Both the position numbers and the translations under genes were made by a program. This document shows, in pieces, positions 25,101 to 36,990 of a stretch of 64,000 bases of DNA. The notes below the pieces were generated by a model. That model worked only from the letters and a program-made list of their open reading frames with translations, was not told where the DNA came from and searched no databases. The stretch is from Ctenosaura bakeri. Its lineage: Eukaryota; Chordata; Lepidosauria; Squamata; Iguanidae. Positions within the stretch are counted from its first letter, which is position 1, and each line of letters opens with the position of its first letter. The stretch is taken from positions 248,001 to 312,000 of the forward strand of contig CAOLHI010000927.1 in assembly GCA_948474755.1 (NCBI GenBank), written 5' to 3'.

Positions 25101-26117
25101 TGTTCCCCCTCTTCCACCAGTGATGAAAAAAATTACCTGCTGGTGAATCATGTCAGTTTTCCAACCATTTTGCCAGTCTTTTCTGTAAAGAACATTTGTA
25201 CGTAACAGAAGCCTCCTAGCTATTCACAGCTGGAGCTTACATGAAAGCATGACTAAGCTATTCACCAAATCTAGGGCACTCTTACGTTGGGTGCTATATA
25301 TTTCAAGAGAAATGTTTAAACCAGACAGGGACTAGAAAGAAATTTTGTAGTGAGGATACTAGCATTTTGATCAGCTGGACTAGATTGATCTAGCAATTTT
25401 TTTCCATCTGTAGTTGGAAGAGGAAAACAAACAAAGCTAACATATGTCTAGAAACTACCCAGAAGTCTGAGTCATCTAAAGAAACGATGATGAACTTCAA
25501 ATTACAGTTGTGTTCTTTTGTAGCACTTATACATACGAAAGATCTAGTTAGCTTAAATCTTCTTCTCTTTTTTTCTACATTCCCTTTGAACCTAGAAAAT
25601 GGAAACTGTGCAGAAAACCAGGTTCTGATTTGTCCAGATTAGGCGGCAAAGTCTTTGTGCCTTTGGTAAGATCCATGCTGATATATTGCATGTAGATGAT
25701 GTTGAACTTCAGTTCCATAATCTCTGATCATTGGTCAGGGCTATTGTTGATGGGAGCTGAAGTCCAGTGGTCTCCAAATTGTACAGTTTCCCTAGTTCTC
25801 TTGTTCAATATGCCTACTCCTAATCTTAGTTTTTGATCTGTTGATTGCTAAAAGTGGCAGGTACCAGCCAATATATGTTTGCTTTTAAATCCTACACGCC
25901 TCAGAATGCCAGGCTCAGTCTTTGAAAGGAATCTCAGGCTTTTAATATTTGCAAAAATGCAGAATTTCACTTGGTGTTGCTTTTGCCATAAGCTGCAAAT
26001 ACAAGAGAGAATCCATAGATCATAAAACATTCCTTCCTCTGAATAGTGGTGCAGGAATCATCTTGGTGGTTAGATTTAACAGCTGGCCTGTCAAGTTACC
26101 TACTAATTTTTGAGTTT
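22103..26117. other. NFATC2: NFATC2 intron, mostly unique sequence
   Basis: Repeat traces only: a 'ttagaattaagtccagttga' fragment (22555-22618, the same kind as 39240-39333), and two pieces of a palindromic hAT-like family ('ctggacttcatctcccat' near 24510 and 'gatgggagctgaagtcca' near 25750). A-run at 23936-23950, G-run at 24964. No coding exon recognised. Confidence 0.55.
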
Positions 26118-26443
26118 CAGTAATTCCCCATTAACCATGGGAAGTATGTTCCAAGATACCTGAAACCAGATAGTACCAAACCCTATAGTACTCATACATA
26201 AGGAAGAGAGCTGCTTCTGGTGACTTCCAGTGATACCAGGGCCATTTCTTGTCACAGTGTTGGCAGGAGGTGGTTAAAATGGGAGACAAGCAGGGAGACA
26301 GGCAGGCTAGGTGTGGATAATAGGACCTGGAGCAGAACACATAGATGCTGTTGCCCCATGCTGATTTTTTGTATGTAATATTTTCGGACCATGGGTAGTT
26401 GAAACCATGGAAAGCAAGACTTCAGATAAGGGTGGGATTACTG
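26118..26443. mobile_element. Tigger-like DNA transposon, internally deleted
   Basis: It starts CAGTAATTCCCCATTAACCA; the right end, reverse-complemented, starts CAGTAATCCCACCCTTATCT. Inside that right end come 'ttgctttccatggtttcaac', 'tacccatggtccgaaaata', the same order as in vertebrate Tigger pogo-type elements. The length of 326 bp leaves no room for a transposase. Both flanks are TT rather than TA, so the duplication may have decayed. Confidence 0.8.
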
Positions 26444-27651
26444 TTTATGTGGTGCCAAATATAGCCAGTAGGGTGGTATGAATGGGACACAAATCTGCAG
26501 TTCTTTTTTCTGCTCTTCTACTTCGATTCGGCATTCTGTCCTTCTGCATCTTTTCCCAGTGCCTTCCTATGGAATCAGACTTAAACTTTGAAAATCCTTC
26601 TCCTTTGCTATGATTGAGCTGGCTGGCTTGGGATTTCCTAACAATCATCTCTCAAATTTTGTACTTTGAAATGCAAGTTTCTATTGATGAAGGCAGCCAT
26701 ACAGCGGGGGGAAAGCCCAGCAACAAGTAACTAGGTTTCTGATTTGGGATTAGACGTAATGAAAAGATCTATCAATACTTTTTAGTTGTTCTTAGAAATG
26801 GGAAATAAATTTTAATAGGAACTGAAAATTCTTCTTTCAGTATATAAAATGGAACATAATTATCCTTTGGTTTTCTCACTGCTCCAAATTGTGCAGTGCA
26901 GTTCTCCATCCAAAAATGCATATAGAAAAACATACGTTAGGACATGAAAAGGAATGAATGGGAGAAAATACTTGGGGAAAAGATGTGAATATTAGAGTGG
27001 TAGGCAAAAAACCCCACATAAGGTGCCTTCATGACTTTTTGTCACCTCCTAGGTTAGCTAGTTACTGTTTGCAGTAGGCTTTCTGTGATCCAAAGCAGGG
27101 ATGGGCAATTGTGGAGCCTCCAGAGGTCCCCTTTTCCACCACTGTCTGCACCCTGACAGGTAACACCCACTCCTTCTGCCAAGTCCAATTCAAGGTTCAA
27201 TAGCATGTGATAGAAAAATGGTCCCTCATGGGCGCTCCTCCATTTGTTGCCAAGAAATGAGGAGGTGATTGCGTAAATCTGGGTGCCGTATCTAAAGTTT
27301 AGGGGCACAATTCCTTTTCCAATCTATTGTATGTTTGCATGAGAGTCTTCTGTACAAGCAAAGCTGATATTGATTGTCAAAGCCAAATTTTAAACTGGTC
27401 CATTGCAGGTGGGCGGGGGGAGATCATACTTTTAAATTTCCCTCCTTAACATGTTGTAAGCTAACAGCCAATGCAGGAAGATGCCACCTTCATCTTGTGT
27501 GTGTTTATTACTTTCAGGGAAAATGCTATGTGGGAGAGGATTCAAGAATGTGAGCCTTCTTCCCACCAGTGGCCTGAACTGGTATCCATTAGAGTTCAAC
27601 TTCCTAATTCAGCGTCAGAACAGGGTACGGGGACATCAAGGGTTTGCTTTA
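26444..27651. other. Intronic sequence, nothing recognised
   Basis: No transposon or exon recognised. Small G-runs near 26706 and 27412. Confidence 0.45.
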
Positions 27652-28166
27652 TAGTCAGCCTTCCACATTTGCTAGGGTTAGGAGTGCAGGGCCTTTGCAA
27701 ATTGGAAAAATTATGTATATCAAAATTGTGTGTATATATATATGTGTGTGTGTGTGTCTATGGGAAGGGGTTGAAGCATAGTTGGGAGAATGGGCACCCA
27801 GGATCCAAACCAAGTCAGGAAAAGGAGAGGGGAAAAGGAGTGGGTTGGCATGGTGGCCCTCTACTTCCTCCCTGTCATCCATCTCCTTCCTTGGGTGTGT
27901 TGGGGGTGGCAGTGGGAGAGAATTTGTGGTCCTTAGAAATTGGGCTGTGAGCCCAATTTTTCATCCTTCACTGACCAATCAGGAGCTGGTTGTGGAGGAG
28001 GAGGACCAGAGGCAAGTTTTTAAAGGGCTGTACAGCTTGATTGGAGCTGCCAAGTGGGATGGTTGTCCTAGAAAAGAAGCACCTGGGGTGGAGGGGCAGG
28101 GGTTGGAGAAATTTGCAAATAACCAAATCCATGAAAGTGAAACCTACAAATGTGGAGGGCCAACTG
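27652..28166. mobile_element. Pogo/Tigger-like MITE, long variant
   Basis: The ends TAGTCAGCCTTCCACATTTG and (reverse complement of right end) CAGTTGGCCCTCCACATTTG are inverted repeats flanked by TA. The body of about 515 bp aligns with the element at 43666-44162 ('aattgggctgtga', 'gaggaccagaggcaagttttt'). It contains an internal TATA/TG microsatellite (about 27721-27758). Open frames across it (27471-27950, 27782-28186) lack any transposase motif and only reflect GC content. Confidence 0.85.
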
Positions 28167-31100
28167 TATACCCTCTTGATAACTAGTATTAGGATCCCAA
28201 AGGAGCTTTTGTTTTGAATTCACATGCAATGGGACCTCTTTCTCTCTCTGGTATAATGAATGCACGAACAATGTTTTGTTTTGTTTTTTTCAATCCAACC
28301 TCATTACTGTCATCATGTTCTGACTGAAGACACTTTTCTTTTTGTCATTTCTGGAATTATGATGTTCTAGAATGTGAGACTTCTCTTTGAAATGACCCTT
28401 GTGAGGCATTCATTAAAATCAAGGGTACATGGTAACCTTAGATTAATGTGCAGACTGCTTAACTTTGCATGCAACAAATGCAACAAAACTTGAACTCAAA
28501 TAAGCAGATCTCATAGGACGAGTTCAAACACACTTTCTCAGTTTTCGCTGCAAGTCAAGAAGAGACTGGTGAAATATTCCCAAAGTATGGGATAATGTTT
28601 AGTTGGTTTTGGTGTATGTGTATTTTTTAATATAAAATGACTTCATCACCTATGAATGAATCAAGTCAAATACAAGAACCAAGAAGAGAGAGAAGCATGA
28701 ATGACTCCTCTGACATTTGCAATGTCTCAGTTGTTGCTGGTTTATTTGGATGGTTTAAACTTTGATGGAAATAGTGAGGAGAACTTAAGGCTAGTTGTGA
28801 CATGCCGTTGTGTGTATCTTTCCTCTGATTTTTTTTAATTGACCAAACACATCCCAGGAGGCTGAGAATTAAGCTGATGGATGAAGAGTTTGTGGAGAGG
28901 GAATGCTTAACCCTACCTACTCCAAACATTTTTCTACTCAAAATCACATATCTTTAGCTGTGATTTTCTCATGTACTGTATTGAATACTCAAGATGACGT
29001 GTGTGATTTTGAGTCTACAAAGGGGAAAAAAAGAAAAAGTGGATGAAGAGGAAGGATAAAGCTGAGATTGTGTATGACAGGGAAAAAGATTATTTACACC
29101 GTGTAGCTAGGTCACTGCCACAAGATGTGGTGGATGGCTTAGAAGGCTTTAAGGTGGTATGTGTGTGTTTACACATTCATGGAGATTAAGTCTTAAGTGT
29201 GTGATAGCCAAATACAGCATCCAGGTGTAGAAGCAATATGTTGTCTGAGAGACAGATGACAAGAGAGGACAATAACCTTCAAGCTCTACTTATGAGGTTC
29301 CTTAGAGGTGGGGAACTGCAGGGAACAGTGGTGTTGAATTGGGTTCAGTTTTAGTTTCGTCATGTATATTCAGTGTTGCTCTCTTGGGCTCAGGTGACGG
29401 CCTGTCCCCTGGGACATTGCATAAGGGTGTAGCTTGAAGGCAGAAGTTGTGAGCAAGGGGCATGGCACTTGCTGCAGTTGGAAGGTCAGGCCAGTCCAAC
29501 ACATTTTGATTACCAAGGTAATCCTCCTGTTCCTCCTCCTCTTTCAAATGGCATTCCAGCTTCTCAGAAAATAACACAGTGGACAATTGGAAGCAGTGTT
29601 CTCTGTACAAGCCTCACCACCACCACCACCAACAACAACAACAAAAAAGAAGACAGCTGGGTGAAAAGCATGATAGCCACTTCCATTGTATTTTCTTCTC
29701 CCTCATTTTAGGACTGCAATAAATCTACCCTCTTTTCACCCACCCTATTCTGTTAATGTTCCATCCATCACCTCTGTTTCAACATTTTTAAGTATGGGCA
29801 TATTCCCAAGCATATTGCTCCAGGTGCATTTGTGCAAGACTTCCTATATGCATTTTTCCTCCTTTAAAACTTCAAGAGGATGGAATATAGAAAAAGGCGA
29901 TGGGGAGGGGAAGCTATTCTGCAAAACTACCTTTTGCCTGGTATAGACACACACACACGCACACAGACACACAAGCACACACATACACACACTTCTGTTG
30001 TTCCATTATATTTGTTGCTCAAACAATTTTTGCAGGTTTTGAAAGCCATGCCCCATCTCCCAAAACTTCAAATCTTCTTTAGCAAAGCATAAATTAGACC
30101 AAGATTCAGTTTCAAGCCAGTTTCAAATCACTGGGGCAAGAGAACTTATCTTTTTTTCCCCACCTTATGTTCCTCATCCAATTTTTAACCCATCAGGAAA
30201 GCATTATGGCCACTGGAGAGTCTTCTTTAGAGCTTGATCTTCTGAGTGAAAATGTTCCCTGTGTTCTACAAGCCATTAAAAAACACACAAACACACAGAC
30301 CCTGTACCTCCTTGCTTGTATGCAAAGAACATCCCCCAAAGCCAGCACTGCAAATAACTCAAGTCTTTAATCACAGCTAGACCATAATATTTACTAGCAT
30401 TTCAACAATATTGTGGTGAACAGATCAAAATGTTCACTTCCTCTTTTGTATGCAGTGAGCGTACATGCAGTACACGTCTAGTTTATGGCAGGAAATTTGC
30501 CTTGCTACACACAAGTACTCTACACATAAACCCAGAGTGGTTTAAATGGAATGATGGGAGGCCTAAGGAGGAGAGAGACATGTTTTAAGAGGAAAGAAGA
30601 CCTCTTCTTTTGGATGTTGAATTTGCTTTTGTCTTCACTGCATGGGCTGATGTTGGAAGCAAGACATCTCTCATTGGCTGATAATACTGTTAGTGACTTA
30701 CCTGCATGCAAGTCCCTGTTTGGATGGGGTGCAGTATGCTATTCTCTTACCCTTCCACTCCATCCAAAAACCTCTTGCAACATCAGGCCCTGGGAGGGGA
30801 TGCTGCTGTTCCTCTGTGTCAGAGGAGGACAGAGGGAACAGTTCATACCATGAAGATGCAGGTGCCCTGAGCTCATGAGTAAGGAAAAGACAGCCATACT
30901 ACAACTCAGAGTACTTTCTCCCCTTCCCAAATGAACTGAGACAGGCTGCCTTTCTGTGGTCTGAATTGCCTCCCTGCACTCTACTTTTCCCACTACTAAG
31001 CAACAGCAGCAAGGGGCCCTCCCGTGTCTTGCTAGCTGCTGGACAGTGGGAGGATACAGAACTGCATTTGCAGAGCTACACATATATGTCAAATCTCAGT

Positions 31101-32918
31101 TGTTGTGTGCCAGAAGAAACACAAATGGGCTATTTATCTCAGCAGTTCAATGACCAGTCTATGTAAAATAAGCATAGAGATAAGCTTAAGTTTTTCTTGG
31201 GCTCTACCAGTTCAGGTTTTAAGAGCAGAATTTTATGTGTATTCACACATAATGCTCCCTAGCAAACAATTTTTTTTCACATACATGAAAAACTATCACA
31301 CCATCGCAAAGCCTAGCTATTTCCCTAACTTCGTATTTTCTCCCAAGCAAACCATATTTCTTTGTAGTGAAGCAGTGAGGACACATTTAAACATGCAAGA
31401 TCCCAAGGTCTCACATTGAAGTGATATTTTGTAGAAGCAGCTTTAACACTGGATTTGTCTGACTACAATCTGTTGTTTACACACACACATGCGAAAAGGA
31501 CAGATGCCAGGGCAAATTGCATATGTGTAGGGAAAGGTACTATGAAGATACTCTTATATGTCTTGTCATGTGAGATCATTGTTTTAATTCCCCTACAAGT
31601 TGATTAAGTATTAAGCCCAATACAGAAGAAGGGAAAATAAATTATTATTATTGTTATTGTTAATAATAATAAATCATCCCACAGTTCAGGAAATTAATGT
31701 TCCTGCCTTGAAAATGTGAAACACACTGGCTCGAGTTAACTTTGTTATGATGGCAAAACAAATTCTATGGAAACCATTGTGAAGGCTGGCTCAGGAGGAC
31801 TGGGGAAAGCCTTCTGTTGTTGATGTTTTGGCATTGTTTTGATCTGGATCAAGATCCTTGAATTCTGTGGGGGGAAACCTAGGAGAGAGAATTCCTCTTT
31901 TTTTCCATACCCAAAGTGAAGCCCTGCCAAACTGGCATTGACACCCTCTTCTTTTCCAGGGGCATCTTTCCAAACACAGTGTGTGCCACCTCCTAAAGAT
32001 AGTCTTTACAGTGGCCAGGCCTGATGGAAAACATGAAGTCTGCATGGATTAGTGCAGGAATTCATTTGGACTGACGGCTTGGGTTTCCCTCTATAAACAG
32101 CAGTAGTGTTTTCATCTTTTGGACTGGGCTACACATTTCAGATCCCTCCTACTCCTCTGCCTCCCTGATAGGCTTGCCTGAAGTTCAAGCTGAGCTGAAA
32201 GGCACATTGCAAAGCCCTGTTTCTGCACATGGAAAATAGCATGAAATCAGTGTGGCATATATTTTGTTTTACCCTGTTCTGTTTTCACAGGGGCTTCTGG
32301 TTTTAAAAAAAAGGGACAGGAGTAGCCTTTTCATTACACACACACACACACATTTCTACATGAAAGGAAAAATAAAGTTTCCACTTTCGTCATTAGCCAC
32401 TTACAGCATACCTTTTTAAAATAAGTTTCTCTTTCACTGATTTCCTTAAAATGTTGCACCCACTCAAAGCTCATTCATAACGTTGCACAGTTCTAAAAAT
32501 TATTTCTGGGTATTTAACGTCTACTTTTTGAGGAGTGCTTCTCAGAGGTACAAAAAAAGGGCACAAATTTCTGTTAGCAAAAGAGTATAGAGTTTTTCTT
32601 GTTACACTCATCTTTTTATCAGGCAGAATACAGTAAGAATTCTATAGAAGGTATAGTACGGTTGATATTTTCCTGAGTTCCTAAATGTTTCACATATATT
32701 AATTCAACAATCCCTGCAAGAAGGTAGGCCAATATTACATACTATGTTTTACAGATCAGGAGTAGGTAGGGGTTCAAGCTGAGAAATAATGATTTGTTTC
32801 AGGCCACCTGCTGAAGTCGTATAAACTGACATTTGAACCATGATGATGTTTCTCCTAACCCTTTCTCCTGCATCAACATATAATAGGGATTTCAACCATA
32901 ACCCATTATAATTATATA
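28167..32918. other. NFATC2: NFATC2 intron, mostly unique sequence
   Basis: Simple repeats only: (CCA)n(ACA)n at 29618-29647, CA-rich at 29947-29992, CA at 31480-31490, ATT-rich at 31640-31672, CA at 32336-32353. Open frames (for example 29302-29610, 30739-31092) have no recognisable domain. No exon recognised. Confidence 0.55.
29947..29992. repeat. CA-rich microsatellite
   Basis: Imperfect (CA)n with G and T interruptions. Confidence 0.9.
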
Positions 32919-33148
32919 CGGTGGTCCCACAGTATCCCCTAGAGTTTGGTTCTAGAGCCCCCTGTGGATATCAAAATTAATGGATGCGCAAGTCCTATTA
33001 AGTACAATGATGTAATAAAATGGCATCCCTTATATAAAATGGCAAAATCAAAGTTTGATTTTTAGATTTTTTTGAGGGGGGCAATTTTTTCGAGCTGTGG
33101 TTGATAGAATTCATGGATATAGAATCTGTGGATATGGAGGGCTGATTG
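32919..33148. mobile_element. Short pogo/Tigger-like MITE (MER2-like ends)
   Basis: It starts CGGTGGTCCCACAGTATCCC; the right end, reverse-complemented, is CAATCAGCCCTCCATATCCA, close to the ends of pogo-type MER2-like elements. TA on both sides (32917-32918, 33149-33150). 230 bp, non-coding. It lies 30 bp before a CR1 copy. Confidence 0.78.
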
Positions 33149-33177
33149 TATGTATTGATTTAATTTATACTGAGGGA

Positions 33178-33645
33178 TATTAACAAACTAGAACAAGTCC
33201 AGAGGAGGGCTTCCGAAATGGTAAAAGGCCTGGAAACCATACCGTATGGGGAGGGGCTTAGGGAGCTGGTTATGTTTAGCCTGGAGAAGACAAGGTTAAC
33301 AGGTGACATGATAGCCATGTTTGAATATTTGAATGGATGTCATATGGAGGATGGAGCAAGCTTGTTTTCTGCTGCTCCAGAGACTAGGACATGGAGCAGT
33401 GGCTTCTAGTGACAGGAAAAGAGATTCCACCTAAACGTTGGGAAGACTTTTTCATAGTAAGAACAGTTTGACAGTGGAATACACTGCCTCGGAATGTGGT
33501 AGATTCTCCTTCTTTGGAGGTTTTTAAACAGAAGCTAGATGGCCATCTGTTGGGAATACTTTGATAGCGTATTCCTGCATGGCAGGTAGTTGGACTTGAT
33601 GACTGTTATGGTCTCTTCTGACTTTATATGATTCATTTCTTCACC
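33178..33645 (+). mobile_element. CR1 LINE 3' fragment, sense
   Basis: Reads [12 protein letters not shown] ([18 protein letters not shown]), a frame to ETRTWSSGF, a stop, then the 3' end 'ttcctgcatggcaggtagtt' and 'ggtctcttctgactttatat'. Moderately diverged, 5'-truncated, with stops. Confidence 0.92.
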
Positions 33646-33893
33646 ACTCAATAGCTGAAGTTCTCTTCCTAGGGCTGGCTCATACAACAAAACAACATTC
33701 ATCTTATACCTCCGTACTGTATGCTACGAGATGATGACACATATGCATTAACTAAAAAGACGTGTTTCAAGACTACAAACCTCTGGGGATAATGGGATAG
33801 TTGTGAGCTACAACTTTATGGGCATAGTAGGAGGCTGTCCTTTTATGAGTGGCTGATCTAGATTGACAAATAATCTGCTGTTATAAGGCATAC

Positions 33894-34118
33894 TTGAGAG
33901 CTAGAATGGTGTAGTGATTTAAGTGCTGGACTATGAATCTGGAGAGCAGCGTTTGAATTCCTGCTCAGCCATGGAAACCCACTGGGTGACCTTGGACAAG
34001 TCACATTCTCTCACAAAGACAATGCCGACCCCCCCCCCGAACAAATCTTGCCAAGAAAACTCTGTGATAGGTTTGCCTTGGTGGTGCCATCAGTCAAAAA
34101 TGACTTGAAGACATAAAA
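33894..34118 (+). mobile_element. tRNA-derived Sauria SINE
   Basis: Head 'atggtgtagtgatttaagtg' is an A-box-like tRNA-derived region, followed by 'gaatctggagagcagcgttt' and the hallmark 'ccatggaaacccactgggtg', 'ccttggacaagtcacattct'. The tail 'cttgccaagaaaactctgtg' and 'aatgacttgaagacataaa' resembles the Bov-B 3' end. A C-run at 34028-34037 has replaced part of the body. Confidence 0.93.
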
Positions 34119-35102
34119 CATTTATTTTTGGACAATACACAAATTTTGGAAGGGAAAAAAAACTTTGTGAAATATTCACCCAACATTCCCAGAATGTAAA
34201 AAGTCAGTAAAGAATATGCAGAGCTCTCATAATCTCACTCAGCAAAGTAAATGTTTAATAGTTTTAATTCTTGTATGTAAGAATAAACTGAGTAAAGATT
34301 TATATCCTTATCATATTCCAGTAACATCAAGCCTATAAGCATTTGCTTTTCCTGCTTGTGATTCTTGGGCATTGGCTTGTGTTGTATACATTATGAAACA
34401 GCTTTTGTCAGATGTTCCCAGCTGGATGTGTACAATGAAGCAGCACCAAAGCCAATGTCTGGATATTTTTGCTTTTATGCTGGCTATTTGGTCTACCTAG
34501 AAATGGAAGCAGCCATCACAATTCAGAACCACAGGAAGCAAACAAAGCTTGGACAGTCTCCAAGCTCTCAACAGCTGGTTGCAGATGCCACTTTTAAAAA
34601 AAGAAAGACAAAAAAGAAGAAAGGAAGAGGGGGAACCATAATCCTTAGCCCTGTTTTCCTGGGAGGTTGTTTTCAATGCTGCACTTACATATCAACATAT
34701 TGAACTATAGCGGCTTGTTCAGAAAAAAAAAATCCAAAAACATCATGGTAACCAAAATTCTGCTATGGGGTGTGTGTGAATCAGACAGTCTGAGCTTTAA
34801 TTTCTCGTAAGAAAGCAAAGTTAGTAATGAAGTTCCAAAGGGCATATATGCAGGAACATGGTGATTTAAAATTCTGCAGATTATAAGAATGGCCATGGGT
34901 TATTAAATCTAGATCACCAATTAGGGTCAGGACCTACAAGGCCTTCAGTGAGGCTCCAGAAGACCAGGCCTGTCTTGTTCTACTCTTATCTATCTCTTCT
35001 TCCTTGTGCACAATATCAGCAGATCTAGACCTGCCAGCATCATGAGGAAAACTTCAAAATTAATTTGCATGGCATACAGTGTTTATTTATTTTATAAAGC
35101 CT
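34119..35102. other. Intronic sequence, no gene
   Basis: The open frame 34365-34703 (112 residues) ends in a Lys-rich low-complexity run and has no domain, start context or splice logic; I do not call it. No repeat recognised. Confidence 0.5.
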
Positions 35103-35347
35103 CATAGAATCATAGAAATGTAGAGTTGGAAGAGACCACACAGGCCATCCAGTCCAACCCCCTGCCATGCAGGAACACCCTCAAAGCATTCCCAACAGAT
35201 GACCATCCAGCCTCTGCTTAAAAACCTCCAAAGAAGGAGACTCCACTACCCTCCGAGGCAGCATATTCCACTGCCGGACAGCCCTGACCATCAGGAAGTT
35301 CTTCATGAGGTTCAGGTGGAACCTTCTTAACCTTCTCTTCTTCAGAC
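35103..35347 (-). mobile_element. CR1 LINE 3' end with internal deletion
   Basis: On + it starts 'catagaatcatagaaatgta' (the CR1 3' tail) and follows the 8412 copy closely to 'gaggttcaggtgga' near 35321, then jumps to 'ccttcttaaccttctcttct'. About 130 bp present in the 8.4-kb copy are missing. Confidence 0.92.
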
Positions 35348-35689
35348 AATATAATATAAATATAATATAATATAAAACCTATATTAACCTTTCTTACAAT
35401 GCTAGATAAATAATCAATACAAATAAGTAAATCAGAGAAAGATTTTTTACCAAAAAAAAAAGCTAAATGGAGTTAGAAGTATAAAACCAACTTTTAAAAA
35501 TCCCAGCTGAAGAAAAAGTGTACAACCTCAAAATCTCATTGAAAATTTTAAAAAGAGAAAACGGGTTATGATCAGGCAAATGTCGTCATACCTCCGTAGA
35601 TAAAGAGCTCCAACCATGGAAATCCAGACACTGTAATTCTGAAGGTATGGGATTCAAAGAAGGGTCTTAGAAGAGCAAAGTCTTTGGGT
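35348..35689. other. AT-rich intronic spacer
   Basis: Starts with a run of 'ataatataatata' after the CR1 fragment. Nothing else recognised. Confidence 0.4.
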
Positions 35690-36990
35690 GTTTGTTGTTG
35701 TTAACTGCTATTAAGTTGACCTCAACTTAGGGCAACTCTATGAATGAGAGACTCCAAGTCACCCTTTCATCAACAGCCCTGCTCAGATCCTCAAACTTTG
35801 GGCCATGGCTTCCTTGACTGAGTCTATTCATTTGTAATGTGGTCTTCCTCTTTTGCTACTGCCTTCTGTCTTACCAACCTTTATTGTCTTTCCTAGTGGT
35901 CATGTCTCCCCATAAGGTGTCCAAAGTATGACAGTCTCCGTTTAGTCATTGTAGCTTCTAGGGGGAGTTACAGTTTGCTTTCCTCCAGGACCCATTTATG
36001 TGTCTTTTTAGCAGTCCAGAGTATCCATAGAACTTATCTCTAGCACTACATTTCAAATGAGTTGATTTTCTTCCTATCAGCTTTCCTCACTGTTCAGCTT
36101 CACAACCATACATAGAAATTGGAAATACAATGGCATGGACAATCCTAACTTTAGTATTTAATAACATACCTCTATACTTCAGGATCTTGTCTAGTTCCCT
36201 CACAGCTGCCCTAGTCCTAGTCTTCTTCTTTGTTTTTTTCTTTTTTAAAAAATTCTTTTTATTATTAACAATATTGAAACATACAGTAGATAAACAAGAA
36301 AAGAAAAAGAAAAGAATGAATTATCTTTACAAAACTTCTAAACAAACACGACAAAAAACAGGAAAACAACAAGAGTAAACAACAAATGCAATATATGTTA
36401 CAATACAATAAACTGAATACATTCTTCTTCTTCTGATGTCCTGACTGCAGTCTTCACTCTGATTAATGAGTCGGGCAGAGTGTGAATCTTGAACTATTTC
36501 TGTGTCTTATTCTCTACTTTAAAGTTATAGAAATCATCTTGGTTATTGTTTTTTTTCTCCTTAATGTTCACCTGGCTTTGAACTTTCTTTGTTGACTTTC
36601 TTCAATAATCCTTCCAAATCTTTGCTATTTTCTGCTAGTAGTATGGTTTCATCTACATATCTTAAATGGTGTCATCTGATGGTGTTCCTTGCTCCATTTT
36701 TCATGTCTCCTTTCTCCAAGTCTGCTCCTGCTTTACACATGATATGTTAGCATACACGTTAAAACATAAAATGCAGCCTTGCCTGATCCCCGTGCCAGTT
36801 GGAAACTATTTCATTTCCCTGTATTCTGCCTTGTTTTCCCCAAGTATTCCAGTATGTATATATTCCATTTCTTGTTCTACTATGTCTAGCTTCCCTTGAT
36901 TCATGCTTCTCACATTCCATGTCTTTATAATATATGTTGTGTAGCTTCAGGCTTTCCTTTTGCTTCTGAGCATGTCAGCAGCTGAGTCTT
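35690..36990 (-). mobile_element. Bov-B/RTE-type LINE, 3' part, interrupted
   Basis: The minus strand encodes decayed RTE reverse-transcriptase sequence: around 36640-36665 RYVDETILLA stands where RYADDTTLLA is expected, and further 3' come VFPISMYGCE, GHLMG-like and RAVDERVTW. Many stops and shifts are present. The 3' end (35690-35740) 'caacttaatagcagttaaca' has the Bov-B-type tail shared with the SINEs of this window. An L1-like insert occupies 36231-36420. Confidence 0.85.
36231..36420 (-). mobile_element. L1-like 3' end inserted in the Bov-B copy
   Basis: AT-rich block opening with T-runs on + (a poly(A) tail on minus) and resembling the 3' UTR of the L1 at 53995. It splits the Bov-B reading. 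'tcttcttctt' lies on both sides (36221-36230 and 36423-36434), consistent with a target duplication but low in complexity. Confidence 0.6.

Noticed and set aside
27471..28186. 159- and 134-residue plus-strand frames
   Set aside because: They cross the ends of a pogo-like MITE, include a TG microsatellite and have no recognisable domain.
33894..33970. A tRNA gene
   Set aside because: Only the A- and B-box-like head of a Sauria SINE; it does not fold as a cloverleaf with CCA-end geometry and continues into the SINE body.
34365..34703. 112-residue frame starting MGIGLCC
   Set aside because: No family resemblance, Lys-rich low-complexity end, and no supporting splice sites or promoter.
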